NCBI GenBank assembly: GCA_014380105.1
Contig: JACMKL010000826.1
Location: forward strand, 1 to 6,926
DNA length: 6,926 nucleotides
DNA from: Candidatus Melainabacteria bacterium
Lineage (GTDB): Bacteria > Cyanobacteriota > Vampirovibrionia > Obscuribacterales > Obscuribacteraceae
Direction of reading: 5' to 3'
In this document: positions 1 to 6,696 of the stretch, in pieces
Layout of the letters: every line of letters begins with the position of its first letter
Position numbering within the stretch: position 1 is the first letter of the stretch
Made by a program: the position numbers and the translations under genes
The notes under the pieces: model-generated
Databases searched by the model: none
The model's input: the letters and a program-made list of their open reading frames with translations, nothing else
What the model was told of the DNA's origin: nothing

Positions 1-247
1 CGGCAATCACGTTCCGATATATGCCCGCCTTTTTGATCGCGGTAGCCAGACTAAGCGCCGGGTACTCGCCCAGCCCAAACCGCCGCTGCTTGCCGTCCAG
101 ACCTCGGTAACGAAGCTCAAAAGTCTTCATGCCCGCCTGGGAGACGCGGATCGTGAGTCCAGGGGTTCCCTGCACGCGGACTCTGTATTGTACGCCTGTC
201 GATTTGAGGGCGAGCACTTGGCGGTCAGTGGTGATAGCGGTGGGCAT
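1..247 (-). CDS. Tyrosine recombinase (phage-type integrase), N-terminal part, cut by the window edge
   Basis: Reading the minus strand from ATG at 247 gives 82 codons open to the window edge. The protein begins MPTAITTDRQVLALKSTG, and further in it carries TPGLTIRV, FELRYRGLDGKQRRFGLGEYP and ALSLATA. This pattern (Gly-Leu-x-Leu/Ile-Arg-Val, then a Lys/Phe strand, LRYR, RRF-x-LGEYP and LSLA) is the N-terminal arm-type DNA-binding domain (DUF4102/PF13356) of integrases of prophages and genomic islands. The core-binding and catalytic domains, which would be beyond position 1, are not in the window. GGAG lies 8 bases before the ATG; a longer GTG start near 280 is possible but less typical of the family. 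GC is about 60%, well above the roughly 45% of the DNA to the right. Its first 60 bases lie antisense to the open frame of the caspase fragment. The family call is confident; whether it is an active gene cannot be told. Confidence 0.85.
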   Translation of the reverse strand, partial: MPTAITTDRQVLALKSTGVQYRVRVQGTPGLTIRVSQAGMKTFELRYRGLDGKQRRFGLGEYPALSLATAIKKAGIYRNVIA

Positions 248-826
248 CTGGGTGGCTCCAAGTGGCTTGGAAAAGTGGTGCACCCTGATGACTTAGTCAT
301 TCTCTATATTTCAAGCCACGGCAGTCGCGCTGTGGATGACGCTAAAGGCGTCAATTTCTTAGTTGCACATGACACTGACAAAAACAGCTTACTTGCAACA
401 GGAATTCCTATGCAATGGCTGACAAAAATGGTCAAAGATCAAGTACCGTCAAATCGAGTGGTGCTGATATTAGATGTTTGCCACAGTGGCTCAGCAGCTC
501 AAGGTGGTAAAGCACTTTTCCGCGCACCACTGGCGGTTGACCCGACCAAAATCACCATTGGCAATGGACAGATGATCATGTGCTCGAGTCTGGCAGAACA
601 AGTCTCCTGGGAATCGAAAAACTACGAAAACAGTGTCTTCACGCGCAGGCTAATTGAAGCTCTGCAAGTTAACAACGACAAGACTACAATCCTGGAAGCG
701 TACAAGCAGTTGAAGGTGCTAGTAGAAAACGAAGTCCTGAAAGACCGCGCAAATCTGCAGACACCTGTGCTTTGGAATAAAGATTGGCTCGGCAACGATC
801 CAGTCATTGCAGTTGAGACAAAATAG
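188..826 (+). CDS. Caspase-family (peptidase C14/metacaspase-like) protein, probably 5'-truncated
   Basis: The 212-codon frame carries the core of a caspase-like p20 fold. The strand LVILYISSHGS contains the catalytic His44, and VVLILDVCHSG contains the nucleophile Cys98 with the preceding Asp96. The p20 strand FLVAHDTD lies between them, and CSSLAEQ and SVFTRRLIEAL follow, as in bacterial metacaspases, which are cysteine proteases usually cutting after basic residues. Bacterial homologues normally have about 60-100 residues before the His strand, starting with a strand like ALLIGIN and a following NDA motif; these are missing. Recognisable caspase sequence starts only around residue 23 (GSKWLGKV), just where the minus-strand recombinase starts. 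The TTG at 188 is therefore only the first codon of the open frame and probably not a real start; GTG codons at 275 and 278 would keep the dyad. No signal peptide, membrane segment or extra effector domain is seen. It is convergent with the phosphotransferase, 11 bp apart. It is probably a remnant or split gene, although the catalytic half is intact. Confidence 0.8.
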   Translation: MYACRFEGEHLAVSGDSGGHLGGSKWLGKVVHPDDLVILYISSHGSRAVDDAKGVNFLVAHDTDKNSLLATGIPMQWLTKMVKDQVPSNRVVLILDVCHSGSAAQGGKALFRAPLAVDPTKITIGNGQMIMCSSLAEQVSWESKNYENSVFTRRLIEALQVNNDKTTILEAYKQLKVLVENEVLKDRANLQTPVLWNKDWLGNDPVIAVETK

Positions 827-837
827 AAGCTAAGGTT

Positions 838-1821
838 TTAATTCTTCCAATTATCAATTGTTTGAGAAATCACTCTCTGGGCATCCGCAATTAGGTTCGC
901 GCCAGGGTCTTTGCGTGTCATAAAATCCAGCCACGCAGTTAAATCTGTAAGCAGACTCATCTTTCGCCACTCCATAGGTAGTTTCGCACCATCGGGTTGA
1001 TACCCGCGTGCCACGGCCTCCTCAAAACCAGTAATGGTGCCATGTGGTGCACGCAACAAATTTCCAAAGTCAAAGAAGGGAGTTGCACTAAAGGCGAATT
1101 CCCAATCAAGTACTGCAGAAACCTTCCAACCATCGCTGGTTTCTTTAATAAGAATGTTTGATCCACCAAAATCAGAATGCGAGAGGCACGGTGCTCCTTT
1201 CCATTGATCAAGGAGACAAGCTTCCGCAGTCAGAAAATCCAATAATCGTCTTGTTAGTTCAGCTCCCAAACGTTCGGCACCGATTCCATCAATAAGGCAG
1301 TCATTTGCATAAGAAAGTAGCCCTGCGCTTCCCACATCAATAGGTTCGTTGATATTCAGGTCGCTATCGAAGAAGCCTGCAGCCGAAAAATTGAAATTGT
1401 GAATTGATGCCAGAGTAGAACCCACCGATTCGCCCAGTCTTACAACTTCGTCAGCGTTTAATTTCGCAATCACTTCCTCCATGCGCAGGCCTTCGATCCA
1501 TTCCATCAAAATATATGGATGACCGGAAAATTGATTCTCTGGAGAGAAGTAGAAAAACTCAGGTGACGGAACTGTGCTGTGCACCAACTTATTAATCTGC
1601 CATTCTTTACGAGCTTGTTTTGAATCTCTCACGAAAAGTCGCAACAGAATTGGCTCGGCTTGATTGTCCAAGTCCAAACGAATGTTTGTGTTTGCCAGTC
1701 CACCTTCCGCTTGCACGAAGGCTTTTACTTTGCTCGTCGGAAATGCCGGGGCAATTAAAGCATTAAGTTGTGGTTTATCGAATTGAAGGATCGCGCTATC
1801 GCGGTTCCACTTGTCACGCAT
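838..1821 (-). CDS. Phosphotransferase family protein (aminoglycoside/choline kinase-like fold)
   Basis: The 327-residue protein has the order of a PF01636 (APH) small-molecule kinase. The N-lobe has a glycine-containing loop (EGGLANTNIRL, 39-49) and the strand ILLRLFV. The hinge is YILMEWIEG (103-111). The catalytic Brenner motif is HSDFGGSNIL, with the base Asp217 and metal-binding Asn222. The metal Asp239 sits in VLDWEFAF, followed by PFFDFGNLLR. Length is typical for the family. The family transfers the ATP gamma-phosphate to a hydroxyl of antibiotics, choline, homoserine, sugars or similar metabolites, in the cytosol. Nothing here fixes the substrate, and there is no reason to assume drug resistance. 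The ATG at 1821 has a modest AAGG about 10 bases upstream. The gene lies 118 bp downstream of the SPFH gene on the same strand, but a terminator separates them, so it is probably transcribed on its own; I see no clear promoter. Confidence 0.88.
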   Translation of the reverse strand: MRDKWNRDSAILQFDKPQLNALIAPAFPTSKVKAFVQAEGGLANTNIRLDLDNQAEPILLRLFVRDSKQARKEWQINKLVHSTVPSPEFFYFSPENQFSGHPYILMEWIEGLRMEEVIAKLNADEVVRLGESVGSTLASIHNFNFSAAGFFDSDLNINEPIDVGSAGLLSYANDCLIDGIGAERLGAELTRRLLDFLTAEACLLDQWKGAPCLSHSDFGGSNILIKETSDGWKVSAVLDWEFAFSATPFFDFGNLLRAPHGTITGFEEAVARGYQPDGAKLPMEWRKMSLLTDLTAWLDFMTRKDPGANLIADAQRVISQTIDNWKN

Positions 1822-1874
1822 TTATTGGTCAACCTTGTCTCTTCATATAATCTTACTACCAAAAACAGACAGGC

Positions 1875-1908
1875 TAAAAAAACGGAGCGACATTTCTGCC
1901 GCCCCGTT
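1875..1908 (-). terminator. Rho-independent terminator of the SPFH gene
   Basis: On the minus strand AACGGGGCG (1908-1900) pairs with CGCTCCGTT (1889-1881), giving nine pairs with one G-U and a 10-nt loop. A run of seven T follows, two of them in the stem. It starts 31 bases after the SPFH stop codon. On the plus strand the wobble becomes an A-C mismatch and no T run follows, so the minus strand is the functional direction. Confidence 0.85.
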
Positions 1909-1939
1909 CCCCAAATTCGAGCTAAATCAATTGGCTTGA

Positions 1940-2893
1940 TTACTTTGTTTTAGTTGCTACTTGCTTTCTGCTCAGGTCCGGGAGATTGATGAAAGGTACA
2001 GCCCCTCCACCCGAGAAAGTGGGCAATTGTCCGTCCCATTTTTCAACAGCTCTTAGTTGTACAAGGCTTGGATTTTGCGATAAAGCATTAGCTTCACGTT
2101 GAATAGCATTTGCTCTTGCGATAGACTCCTTTTGAATTTGATATGCAGCAGCGTCAGCGCTCAATTCCTTTTCACGAGCAGCTGCTTCTGCTTCAGTAAT
2201 TCGTCTTTCCTTTTCATTCTTCGCTTGCAGAGCCTGTTGTTCGGCTTTTACTTTAGCTTCGATTGAGAGGTTAAACTCTTTAGAGAAGTCGAAGTCAGTA
2301 ATCGCAACGTTTGCGATCAGCACTGCACCATTCAATTTCTTCTCATTTAGTGTATGTCCAATGTATCCACGAATCGCATCCGTCGTCATCTGTTTGACGA
2401 CTTCACGCTTTGTGACCAGTTCTTCAGCTGTATACTTGGCAGTAATCGCCTTCAAACTTTCTTGCACAGCAGGTGCCACCACAGTCACATCAACTCGATC
2501 GACATCACCGATTGTTTGATAGCATTCTGGTGCCAGAGCAGGTGCAAGACTATGCTGAACGGAAATTGTCGTCTCAACTGTCTGCAAGTCTTTTGATGCC
2601 GCTGTGGCTCTCACTTCGAATGACTTCAATCGTGTGTCCAACTGGATTACATCGTCCATTAAAGGGCGCTTGTAGTGAAATCCAGGATATAGAACATCAT
2701 TACTGACGGCACCCATCGTCTTCAAAACACCGACGTGTCCTGAATCAACGCTTACCCAAAATCCGGCAAGCAATGGGAGGGCGAACATGACACAGAAGAG
2801 TCCAACGACGGCAATCAATATGCCAGCTACTTTGTTGTTGTTGTCTTCTTTATAAACTGAATTAAGTGTGGGCTGTTGTTGCTGATTAAGCAT
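1940..2893 (-). CDS. Prohibitin-like SPFH/Band 7 membrane protein
   Basis: The 317-residue protein has a short Gln/Asn-rich cytosolic start, then one hydrophobic segment at about residues 22-47 (VAGILIAVVGLFCVMFALPLLAGFW). A Band 7 domain at about 48-215 includes SGHVGVLKTMGAV, LYPGFHYKRP and a TTISVQHS strand. An alanine/glutamate-rich helix at about 210-275 (AKVKAEQQALQAKNEKERRITEAEAAAR) is a likely coiled coil. The end, KWDGQLPTFSGGGAVPFI, is the usual prohibitin-type C-terminus. SPFH proteins form large ring or cage assemblies on the membrane and often govern FtsH-type protease access or membrane microdomains; that role is family knowledge, not shown here. ATG at 2893 has AAGGA (2900-2904) at good spacing. 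It has its own promoter and terminator, so it is probably monocistronic. No NfeD-like or protease partner lies next to it. Confidence 0.92.
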   Translation of the reverse strand: MLNQQQQPTLNSVYKEDNNNKVAGILIAVVGLFCVMFALPLLAGFWVSVDSGHVGVLKTMGAVSNDVLYPGFHYKRPLMDDVIQLDTRLKSFEVRATAASKDLQTVETTISVQHSLAPALAPECYQTIGDVDRVDVTVVAPAVQESLKAITAKYTAEELVTKREVVKQMTTDAIRGYIGHTLNEKKLNGAVLIANVAITDFDFSKEFNLSIEAKVKAEQQALQAKNEKERRITEAEAAAREKELSADAAAYQIQKESIARANAIQREANALSQNPSLVQLRAVEKWDGQLPTFSGGGAVPFINLPDLSRKQVATKTK

Positions 2894-2940
2894 ACGTTTT
2901 CCTTTGCTCGGCGCACATGCGTCGATGCTTTAATTTGGGG

Positions 2941-2969
2941 ATATAAAACTCATTACGACGAAGCGTCAA
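2941..2969 (-). promoter_or_regulatory. Sigma70-type promoter of the SPFH gene
   Basis: On the minus strand a -35 box TTGACG (2969-2964) is followed after 17 bases by TTATAT (2946-2941). Transcription would start near 2934, leaving a leader of about 40 bases before the ATG at 2893. The -35 differs from consensus at one position. The match is by eye only. Confidence 0.6.
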
Positions 2970-3018
2970 CTTCCAGCCAAAGCTGATTTTTTCGCCGTAC
3001 ATATTTTCGTTAGAAAGA

Positions 3019-3099
3019 CTATTTCTTAACTCGGGTCGTCAGTCCAGACCTGCGGCTAACTCGTCTTTTCTTTTTTTCTTTCTTTCTTCGTTCTTTCAT
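3019..3099 (-). CDS. Possible 26-residue highly basic peptide (doubtful)
   Basis: ATG at 3099 on the minus strand opens 26 codons ending in TAG. The first 13 residues (MKERRKKEKKKRR) are almost wholly Lys, Arg and Glu, and Val/Ser/Arg and a Lys-Lys end follow. The composition comes from a purine-rich stretch and could be an accident of it. The only ribosome-binding-like sequence is AAGAAG directly against the ATG, which is too close to work well. It lies between the carboxyltransferase terminator and the SPFH promoter on the same strand. No family is recognised. Listed because of its position and odd composition, with low confidence that it is translated. Confidence 0.15.
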   Translation of the reverse strand: MKERRKKEKKKRRVSRRSGLTTRVKK

Positions 3100-3210
3100 C
3101 TTCTTGATGTATCCACACTATCATCGGCGTGTCATCCAATATCCGAAATTCACCAATTCCTCACAATCGCGGCATCCGGTTTAATCTAAGCGCCTTACCG
3201 GTTCCAAAGA

Positions 3211-3244
3211 GAAAGTCCCGAACACAAATGTGCTCAGGACTTTC
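3211..3244 (-). terminator. Long hairpin, probable terminator of the carboxyltransferase gene
   Basis: On the minus strand GAAAGTCC-T-GAGCAC, loop ATTT, GTGTTC-G-GGACTTTC folds as 15 consecutive pairs, two of them G-U. It begins 20 bases after the stop codon. On the plus strand the two wobble pairs become mismatches, which favours the minus direction. The following sequence, TCTTTGG, is only weakly T-rich, so it may act as a 3'-end stabilising hairpin rather than a strong intrinsic terminator. Confidence 0.55.
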
Positions 3245-3264
3245 GCGATTTTTAACGGTTTTAT

Positions 3265-4839
3265 TTATACCGGCAATACGCTGTGCTTTTTCTTCGGCAA
3301 AGCGATCGACTTGGATGAATAAGCGTTGAAGCGGTTGATTAATTCGCCTCTCAAACTTGCCGGCGTGACCATGTCGTCCACGATCATCTCTGCTGCCAGT
3401 TTGTAGATGTCTACGTCTTCTCTGTACTCAGCACGCTTTTTCTCAACGTAAGCTGGTCTTTCAGCTTCAGGCAATTCCTGAATTTTGTTGAAGTAGACAG
3501 CGTTGACTGCGGCTTCAGGACCCATGACGGCTATCCATGCAGTTGGCAAAGCTAGACATGCATCTGGTTCGAAAGCTGGCCCGCACATAGCGTAAAGACC
3601 GGCGCCGTAAGCCTTTCTCAAGATGACCGAGATCTTTGGAACATCAGCCGACGATACGGCTGAAATCATTTTAGCTCCCGATCTGATCATGCCGGCGCGT
3701 TCGACTTTCGTTCCAATCATGAATCCAGGAACGTCAGCCAGGAACAGCAAAGGAATGTTGAAAGCGTTGCACAACCAGACGAAGCGCGCTGCTTTATCGG
3801 AAGAATCGACGAACAATACTCCGCCTTTTACTTTTGGTTGATTGGCGAGAATACCGACTGCGCGTCCACCGATGCGACCGAACCCTGTGATCAATTCGCC
3901 TGCAAACATTTTCTTGATTTCAAAGAATGATCCGGCATCAATCAAAGTGTCGATTGCTTCGTACATGTCGAAAGGAACGCTTTCCTTTTCAGGAATAATC
4001 GCTTCGAGAGTGCGCTTTCCAGCTGTTGGATCTTGCACAGGCACCACTGCAACTTTTTCGTCGCAGTTGGTCGGCATGTAGCGTAGATAGTCTTTGCACA
4101 GTTTGATTGCTTCTTCTTCCGTTTGCGCAAGCACGTCACCGCAACCGCTCACAGAGCAGTGCATGCGGGCTCCACCCATCTCTTCTAGTGTGACTTTCTC
4201 GCCGATTACCATTTCAGCCATTCTTGGTGAGCCCAAGTACATGGATGCATTGCCATCCACCATGACGACGATGTCGCAGAATGCAGGGATGTAGGCACCA
4301 CCTGCTGCCGATGGTCCAAACAACAAGCAGACTTGCGGAACGAATCCGCTCATTGACACTTGGTTGTGGAATATTTTCCCGGCACCGCGACGACCTGGAA
4401 ACATTTCGATTTGATCAGTGATACGAGCACCAGCTGAGTCGACGAGATAGATCATCGGAACTTTGAGCTTGATTGCTGTCTCTTGAATGCGGATGATTTT
4501 TTCGACTGTTCTCCAGCCCCATGATCCGGCTTTGACAGTTGAGTCATTAGCCATGAAGCAAACAGTTTTGCCTTCAATCTGTCCGATGCCGGTGACGACT
4601 CCGTCAGCTGGCAAATCGGATTCGCCGCAGTTGGCGAATTTTGCATCTTCAATTTCGAAGCCTGCATCCAGGAGAAGATTCAATCTTTCGCGAGCGAAAA
4701 GCTTTTTGTCTTCTTTCAATTTTTGGTGGTATTTCGGTGCTCCACCCTGTCTGATTTTCGCAATACGCTCTTCGAGAGTGGCGCTTTTGCTTACGCCTTG
4801 ATCCGGTTGACCTGCAGCTTCCTTCAATTCAATGCCCAT
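3265..4839 (-). CDS. Biotin-dependent acyl-CoA carboxylase, carboxyltransferase (beta) subunit
   Basis: The 524-residue protein spans a full PF01039 carboxyltransferase with both crotonase-like halves. The N half has the SAGARI motif (135-140) and the oxyanion-loop segment GPSAAGGAYIPAFCD (175-189). The C half has FVDSSDKAARF, LADVPGFMIGTK (368-378), RKAYGAGLYAMCG (408-420) and LPTAWIAVMGPEAAVN (431-446). These enzymes move CO2 from carboxybiotin to an acyl-CoA in the cytosol. Propionyl-CoA carboxylase beta subunits have Asp in the GGAYD loop. Here the loop reads GAGLYAMCG, closer to methylcrotonyl-CoA and related carboxylases, so a propionyl-CoA label would be unsafe. The biotin carboxylase/carrier subunit is not in the window. 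The ATG at 4839 has AAGGA about 10 bases upstream and, directly before the start codon, a second purine stretch (AAAGG). Single-gene unit ending at the hairpin at 3211-3244; divergent from the amine-oxidase gene. Confidence 0.93.
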   Translation of the reverse strand: MGIELKEAAGQPDQGVSKSATLEERIAKIRQGGAPKYHQKLKEDKKLFARERLNLLLDAGFEIEDAKFANCGESDLPADGVVTGIGQIEGKTVCFMANDSTVKAGSWGWRTVEKIIRIQETAIKLKVPMIYLVDSAGARITDQIEMFPGRRGAGKIFHNQVSMSGFVPQVCLLFGPSAAGGAYIPAFCDIVVMVDGNASMYLGSPRMAEMVIGEKVTLEEMGGARMHCSVSGCGDVLAQTEEEAIKLCKDYLRYMPTNCDEKVAVVPVQDPTAGKRTLEAIIPEKESVPFDMYEAIDTLIDAGSFFEIKKMFAGELITGFGRIGGRAVGILANQPKVKGGVLFVDSSDKAARFVWLCNAFNIPLLFLADVPGFMIGTKVERAGMIRSGAKMISAVSSADVPKISVILRKAYGAGLYAMCGPAFEPDACLALPTAWIAVMGPEAAVNAVYFNKIQELPEAERPAYVEKKRAEYREDVDIYKLAAEMIVDDMVTPASLRGELINRFNAYSSKSIALPKKKHSVLPV

Positions 4840-4987
4840 CCTTTATTCGTCCTTCTTTGAAACGGTGTCCGTCCAAGCGCGACATCTGAGACATGAATGG
4901 AAGTCCAGACAGAAGGCGCAAGGGTGAATTTTAGACCTGTTGGGCGTTAACAGCCGCAAACCGTCCAGAATGTTTTAGATTGAGCCC

Positions 4988-4993
4988 TATAAT
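4988..4993 (+). promoter_or_regulatory. Possible -10 box for the amine-oxidase gene
   Basis: A perfect TATAAT lies 78 bases before the GTG start. No -35 box resembling TTGACA is found at 16-18 bases upstream, and there is no extended TGn motif, so this rests on the -10 alone. If used, transcription would start at about 5000, at the foot of the stem-loop at 5001-5037. Confidence 0.35.
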
Positions 4994-5000
4994 ATTGAGG

Positions 5001-5037
5001 CGCAAGCTCGGAAGGGCAATTTTTCCGACAATTTGCG
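5001..5037 (+). promoter_or_regulatory. Nested stem-loop in the amine-oxidase leader
   Basis: An outer arm CGCAA (5001-5005) pairs with TTGCG (5033-5037), and an inner arm TCGGAA (5008-5013) pairs with TTCCGA (5023-5028) around a 9-nt loop. The two arms are separated by a small internal loop. It ends 19 bases before the ribosome binding site AAGAGG (5057-5062). No T run follows, so it is not an intrinsic terminator in either direction. It may be a 5'-end stabilising or regulatory structure; no known riboswitch class is recognised. Confidence 0.35.
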
Positions 5038-5070
5038 GGCAGCTCCAGCACTAGCCAAGAGGCAAATTCC

Positions 5071-6642
5071 GTGTCAGACCTTTCGACTAGACGAGAATTT
5101 CTAACTCGCCTGGCAATTCTTCTCGGTGGTTCAGCCGTCGGACAGCTTGGACTCGATAGTCTGGCAGCAGATGGCGGGGTGAAACTTTTACCCTGGGCGG
5201 GCGACGATTTTACGATCGGGCACAGGCTGAGAAACGGTGAGATTCCCAAATTTCCAGTTGCCACAGAACGAAAAGTTGACTTTGTCATCGTCGGCGGTGG
5301 CATGGCAGCATTGTCGTGCGCGCACTACCTGCGAAACCACAACACGCTCTTACTAGAACAATACTCAGAGACTGGTGGACAATCGCGTGGCGCGATTGCG
5401 CATGGAATGTGGTATTCGATTGGCGCGCAATATTTGACGGACATCAACGAAGATGTTGGACACTTGCTTGCCGACATGAGGTTAAAAACGGCAAAGCTCG
5501 GCACCGAAAAGAATTCCTGGCTCGAAAATGGCAAGTGGCTGAAAGGCATTGACGGCAATTCAAACATTCTTTATCGCGACTTTCAACGCATGAAGAAGGA
5601 TTTTGCACCACTTTGGAAAAAGATGGGCAACGCCACCATGTTTGTTTCATCCCTCACGCCAGAAATGCTGAGCCTCGACAAACAAAAACTGAGTTCAGTT
5701 TTAACAGGATACAGTGCACCATTCATGGACTTAGTCAATGGCTTTCTCAAAGCATCCACATGCAGTGATATCTCAGGTCTCTCTGCCTTATCCGGAATTT
5801 CGACCTTGGAAGATCTTGTCATTCCAAGTTATTTATTAGAGGGAGGAAACCCCGCCCTCGCACGCGCACTAAGCACATCATTAAAGAAGAGTGCTCCAAG
5901 GAATCTGGTAACCAATGCATTTGTCTGGTCGGCAGCTATGACCGATGACGGCGCAAACGTCGTCTATCAATCTCGTGATGGTGCCATGCACCGAGTCAGT
6001 TGCAAACATGTAATTTTGACTATACCGCCAATGGTGGCATCTAGAGTACTATCGAATATTCGCGTCGCGGATAGGGCGCAGATGTACGGCTTCCGATATG
6101 GCAGTTACCTTGTGGGAAATTTTATCCTGCGAAAAAAAGTCTTCAATAATGGATATGACAATTGGCTGCCTGCTAATTTCTCATTTCCTGACATAACAAA
6201 TTCCAACACCGCCTATGATCTAAATGATCATTACCGCAAAGACATGGGTCAAATTCTGACGGTCTATCAGCCTTATGCACCAGGACCTGAAGGTCGCTCA
6301 GTTTTGTTTGAAGGCAATAGAGACAAATTTTCAGTTGATTTGAGGCGCCAACTTACCAAAGTGTTGGGCAGTGAATTCGAGAAATCGCTCGAAACAATTT
6401 CATTAGCACGCTACGGACACGCAATGGCTGTGACCAGCCCGGACTACTTTAGAAAAATGAGCAAAATACTTTCCGGGCAAACTGACCACTATTCTTTGGC
6501 ACATTCGAGCTATCATGGATTACCGTCGGCCGAATCCGCAATCGCGGGCGCAAGAACATCTGCAAACCGCGCACTAAAAATTCGAAAGACGTCCAGAACC
6601 ACATTTGGTTCAATGCCAAAGTTCGAGACCAAACCCGTTTAG
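5071..6642 (+). CDS. Tat-exported flavin amine-oxidase-like FAD/NAD(P)-binding protein
   Basis: The 523-residue protein opens with a twin-arginine signal, STRREFLTRL (5-14), then the hydrophobic stretch AILLGGSAVG. The mature part should be folded with its cofactor before export. VDFVIVGGGMAALSCAHYL (69-87) is the FAD-binding Rossmann turn, with Ala for the last Gly; LLLEQ (93-97) gives the ribose-binding Glu96. GGQSRG (102-107) is the GG doublet of the amine-oxidase/phytoene-desaturase superfamily. LLEGGNPALARAL (255-267), KHVILTIPP (312-320) and the C-terminal HGLPSAESAIAGARTSANR (482-500) complete the FAD site. Substrate unknown; the superfamily covers amine oxidases, carotenoid desaturases and others. 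The GTG start is chosen because AAGAGG (5057-5062) lies 8 bases upstream and the Tat motif follows directly. It diverges from the carboxyltransferase gene and may be followed by a small lipoprotein gene 54 bases on. Confidence 0.88.
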   Translation: MSDLSTRREFLTRLAILLGGSAVGQLGLDSLAADGGVKLLPWAGDDFTIGHRLRNGEIPKFPVATERKVDFVIVGGGMAALSCAHYLRNHNTLLLEQYSETGGQSRGAIAHGMWYSIGAQYLTDINEDVGHLLADMRLKTAKLGTEKNSWLENGKWLKGIDGNSNILYRDFQRMKKDFAPLWKKMGNATMFVSSLTPEMLSLDKQKLSSVLTGYSAPFMDLVNGFLKASTCSDISGLSALSGISTLEDLVIPSYLLEGGNPALARALSTSLKKSAPRNLVTNAFVWSAAMTDDGANVVYQSRDGAMHRVSCKHVILTIPPMVASRVLSNIRVADRAQMYGFRYGSYLVGNFILRKKVFNNGYDNWLPANFSFPDITNSNTAYDLNDHYRKDMGQILTVYQPYAPGPEGRSVLFEGNRDKFSVDLRRQLTKVLGSEFEKSLETISLARYGHAMAVTSPDYFRKMSKILSGQTDHYSLAHSSYHGLPSAESAIAGARTSANRALKIRKTSRTTFGSMPKFETKPV

Positions 6643-6696
6643 CAACTTCAGCTCTAGAAACGACAGTCTAATTTGATCACCAGACCTGCTTCAGTA

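Larger units (their letters stand above)
2894..3264. other. Intergenic spacer between the carboxyltransferase and SPFH genes
   Basis: These 371 bases hold the SPFH ribosome binding site and promoter at the left, a strongly pyrimidine-rich tract (purine-rich on the minus strand) at about 3062-3113, and the 15-bp hairpin after the carboxyltransferase gene at 3211-3244. I see no tRNA or other known RNA. The only reading frame of note on the transcribed strand is a 26-codon basic frame listed separately. Confidence 0.7.

Noticed and set aside
838..1821. Antibiotic resistance gene
   Set aside because: The fold is shared with many metabolic kinases and nothing in the sequence or neighbours points to an aminoglycoside substrate.
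188..1821. Caspase plus kinase as a two-gene defence system
   Set aside because: The two genes are convergent rather than cotranscribed, the caspase gene lacks its 5' part, and no sensor or effector domain is present.
1768..1953. Plus-strand open frame of 61 codons
   Set aside because: It overlaps the phosphotransferase start, runs through the SPFH terminator and ends inside the SPFH gene; it has no family features.
3129..3329. Plus-strand open frame of 66 codons in the spacer
   Set aside because: It runs through the minus-strand hairpin and into the end of the carboxyltransferase gene, has no ribosome site and a non-protein-like composition.
4930..4959. Possible carboxyltransferase promoter, TTGCGG (4959-4954) and TCTAAA (4935-4930) on the minus strand
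   Set aside because: Both boxes match consensus poorly and the spacer is 18 bases; it is not better than chance for a region of this size.
4947..5303. Minus-strand open frame of 118 codons
   Set aside because: It is the antisense of the amine-oxidase N-terminus, which has clear Tat and FAD motifs; the reverse frame is rich in Ser/Pro/Arg without any domain.
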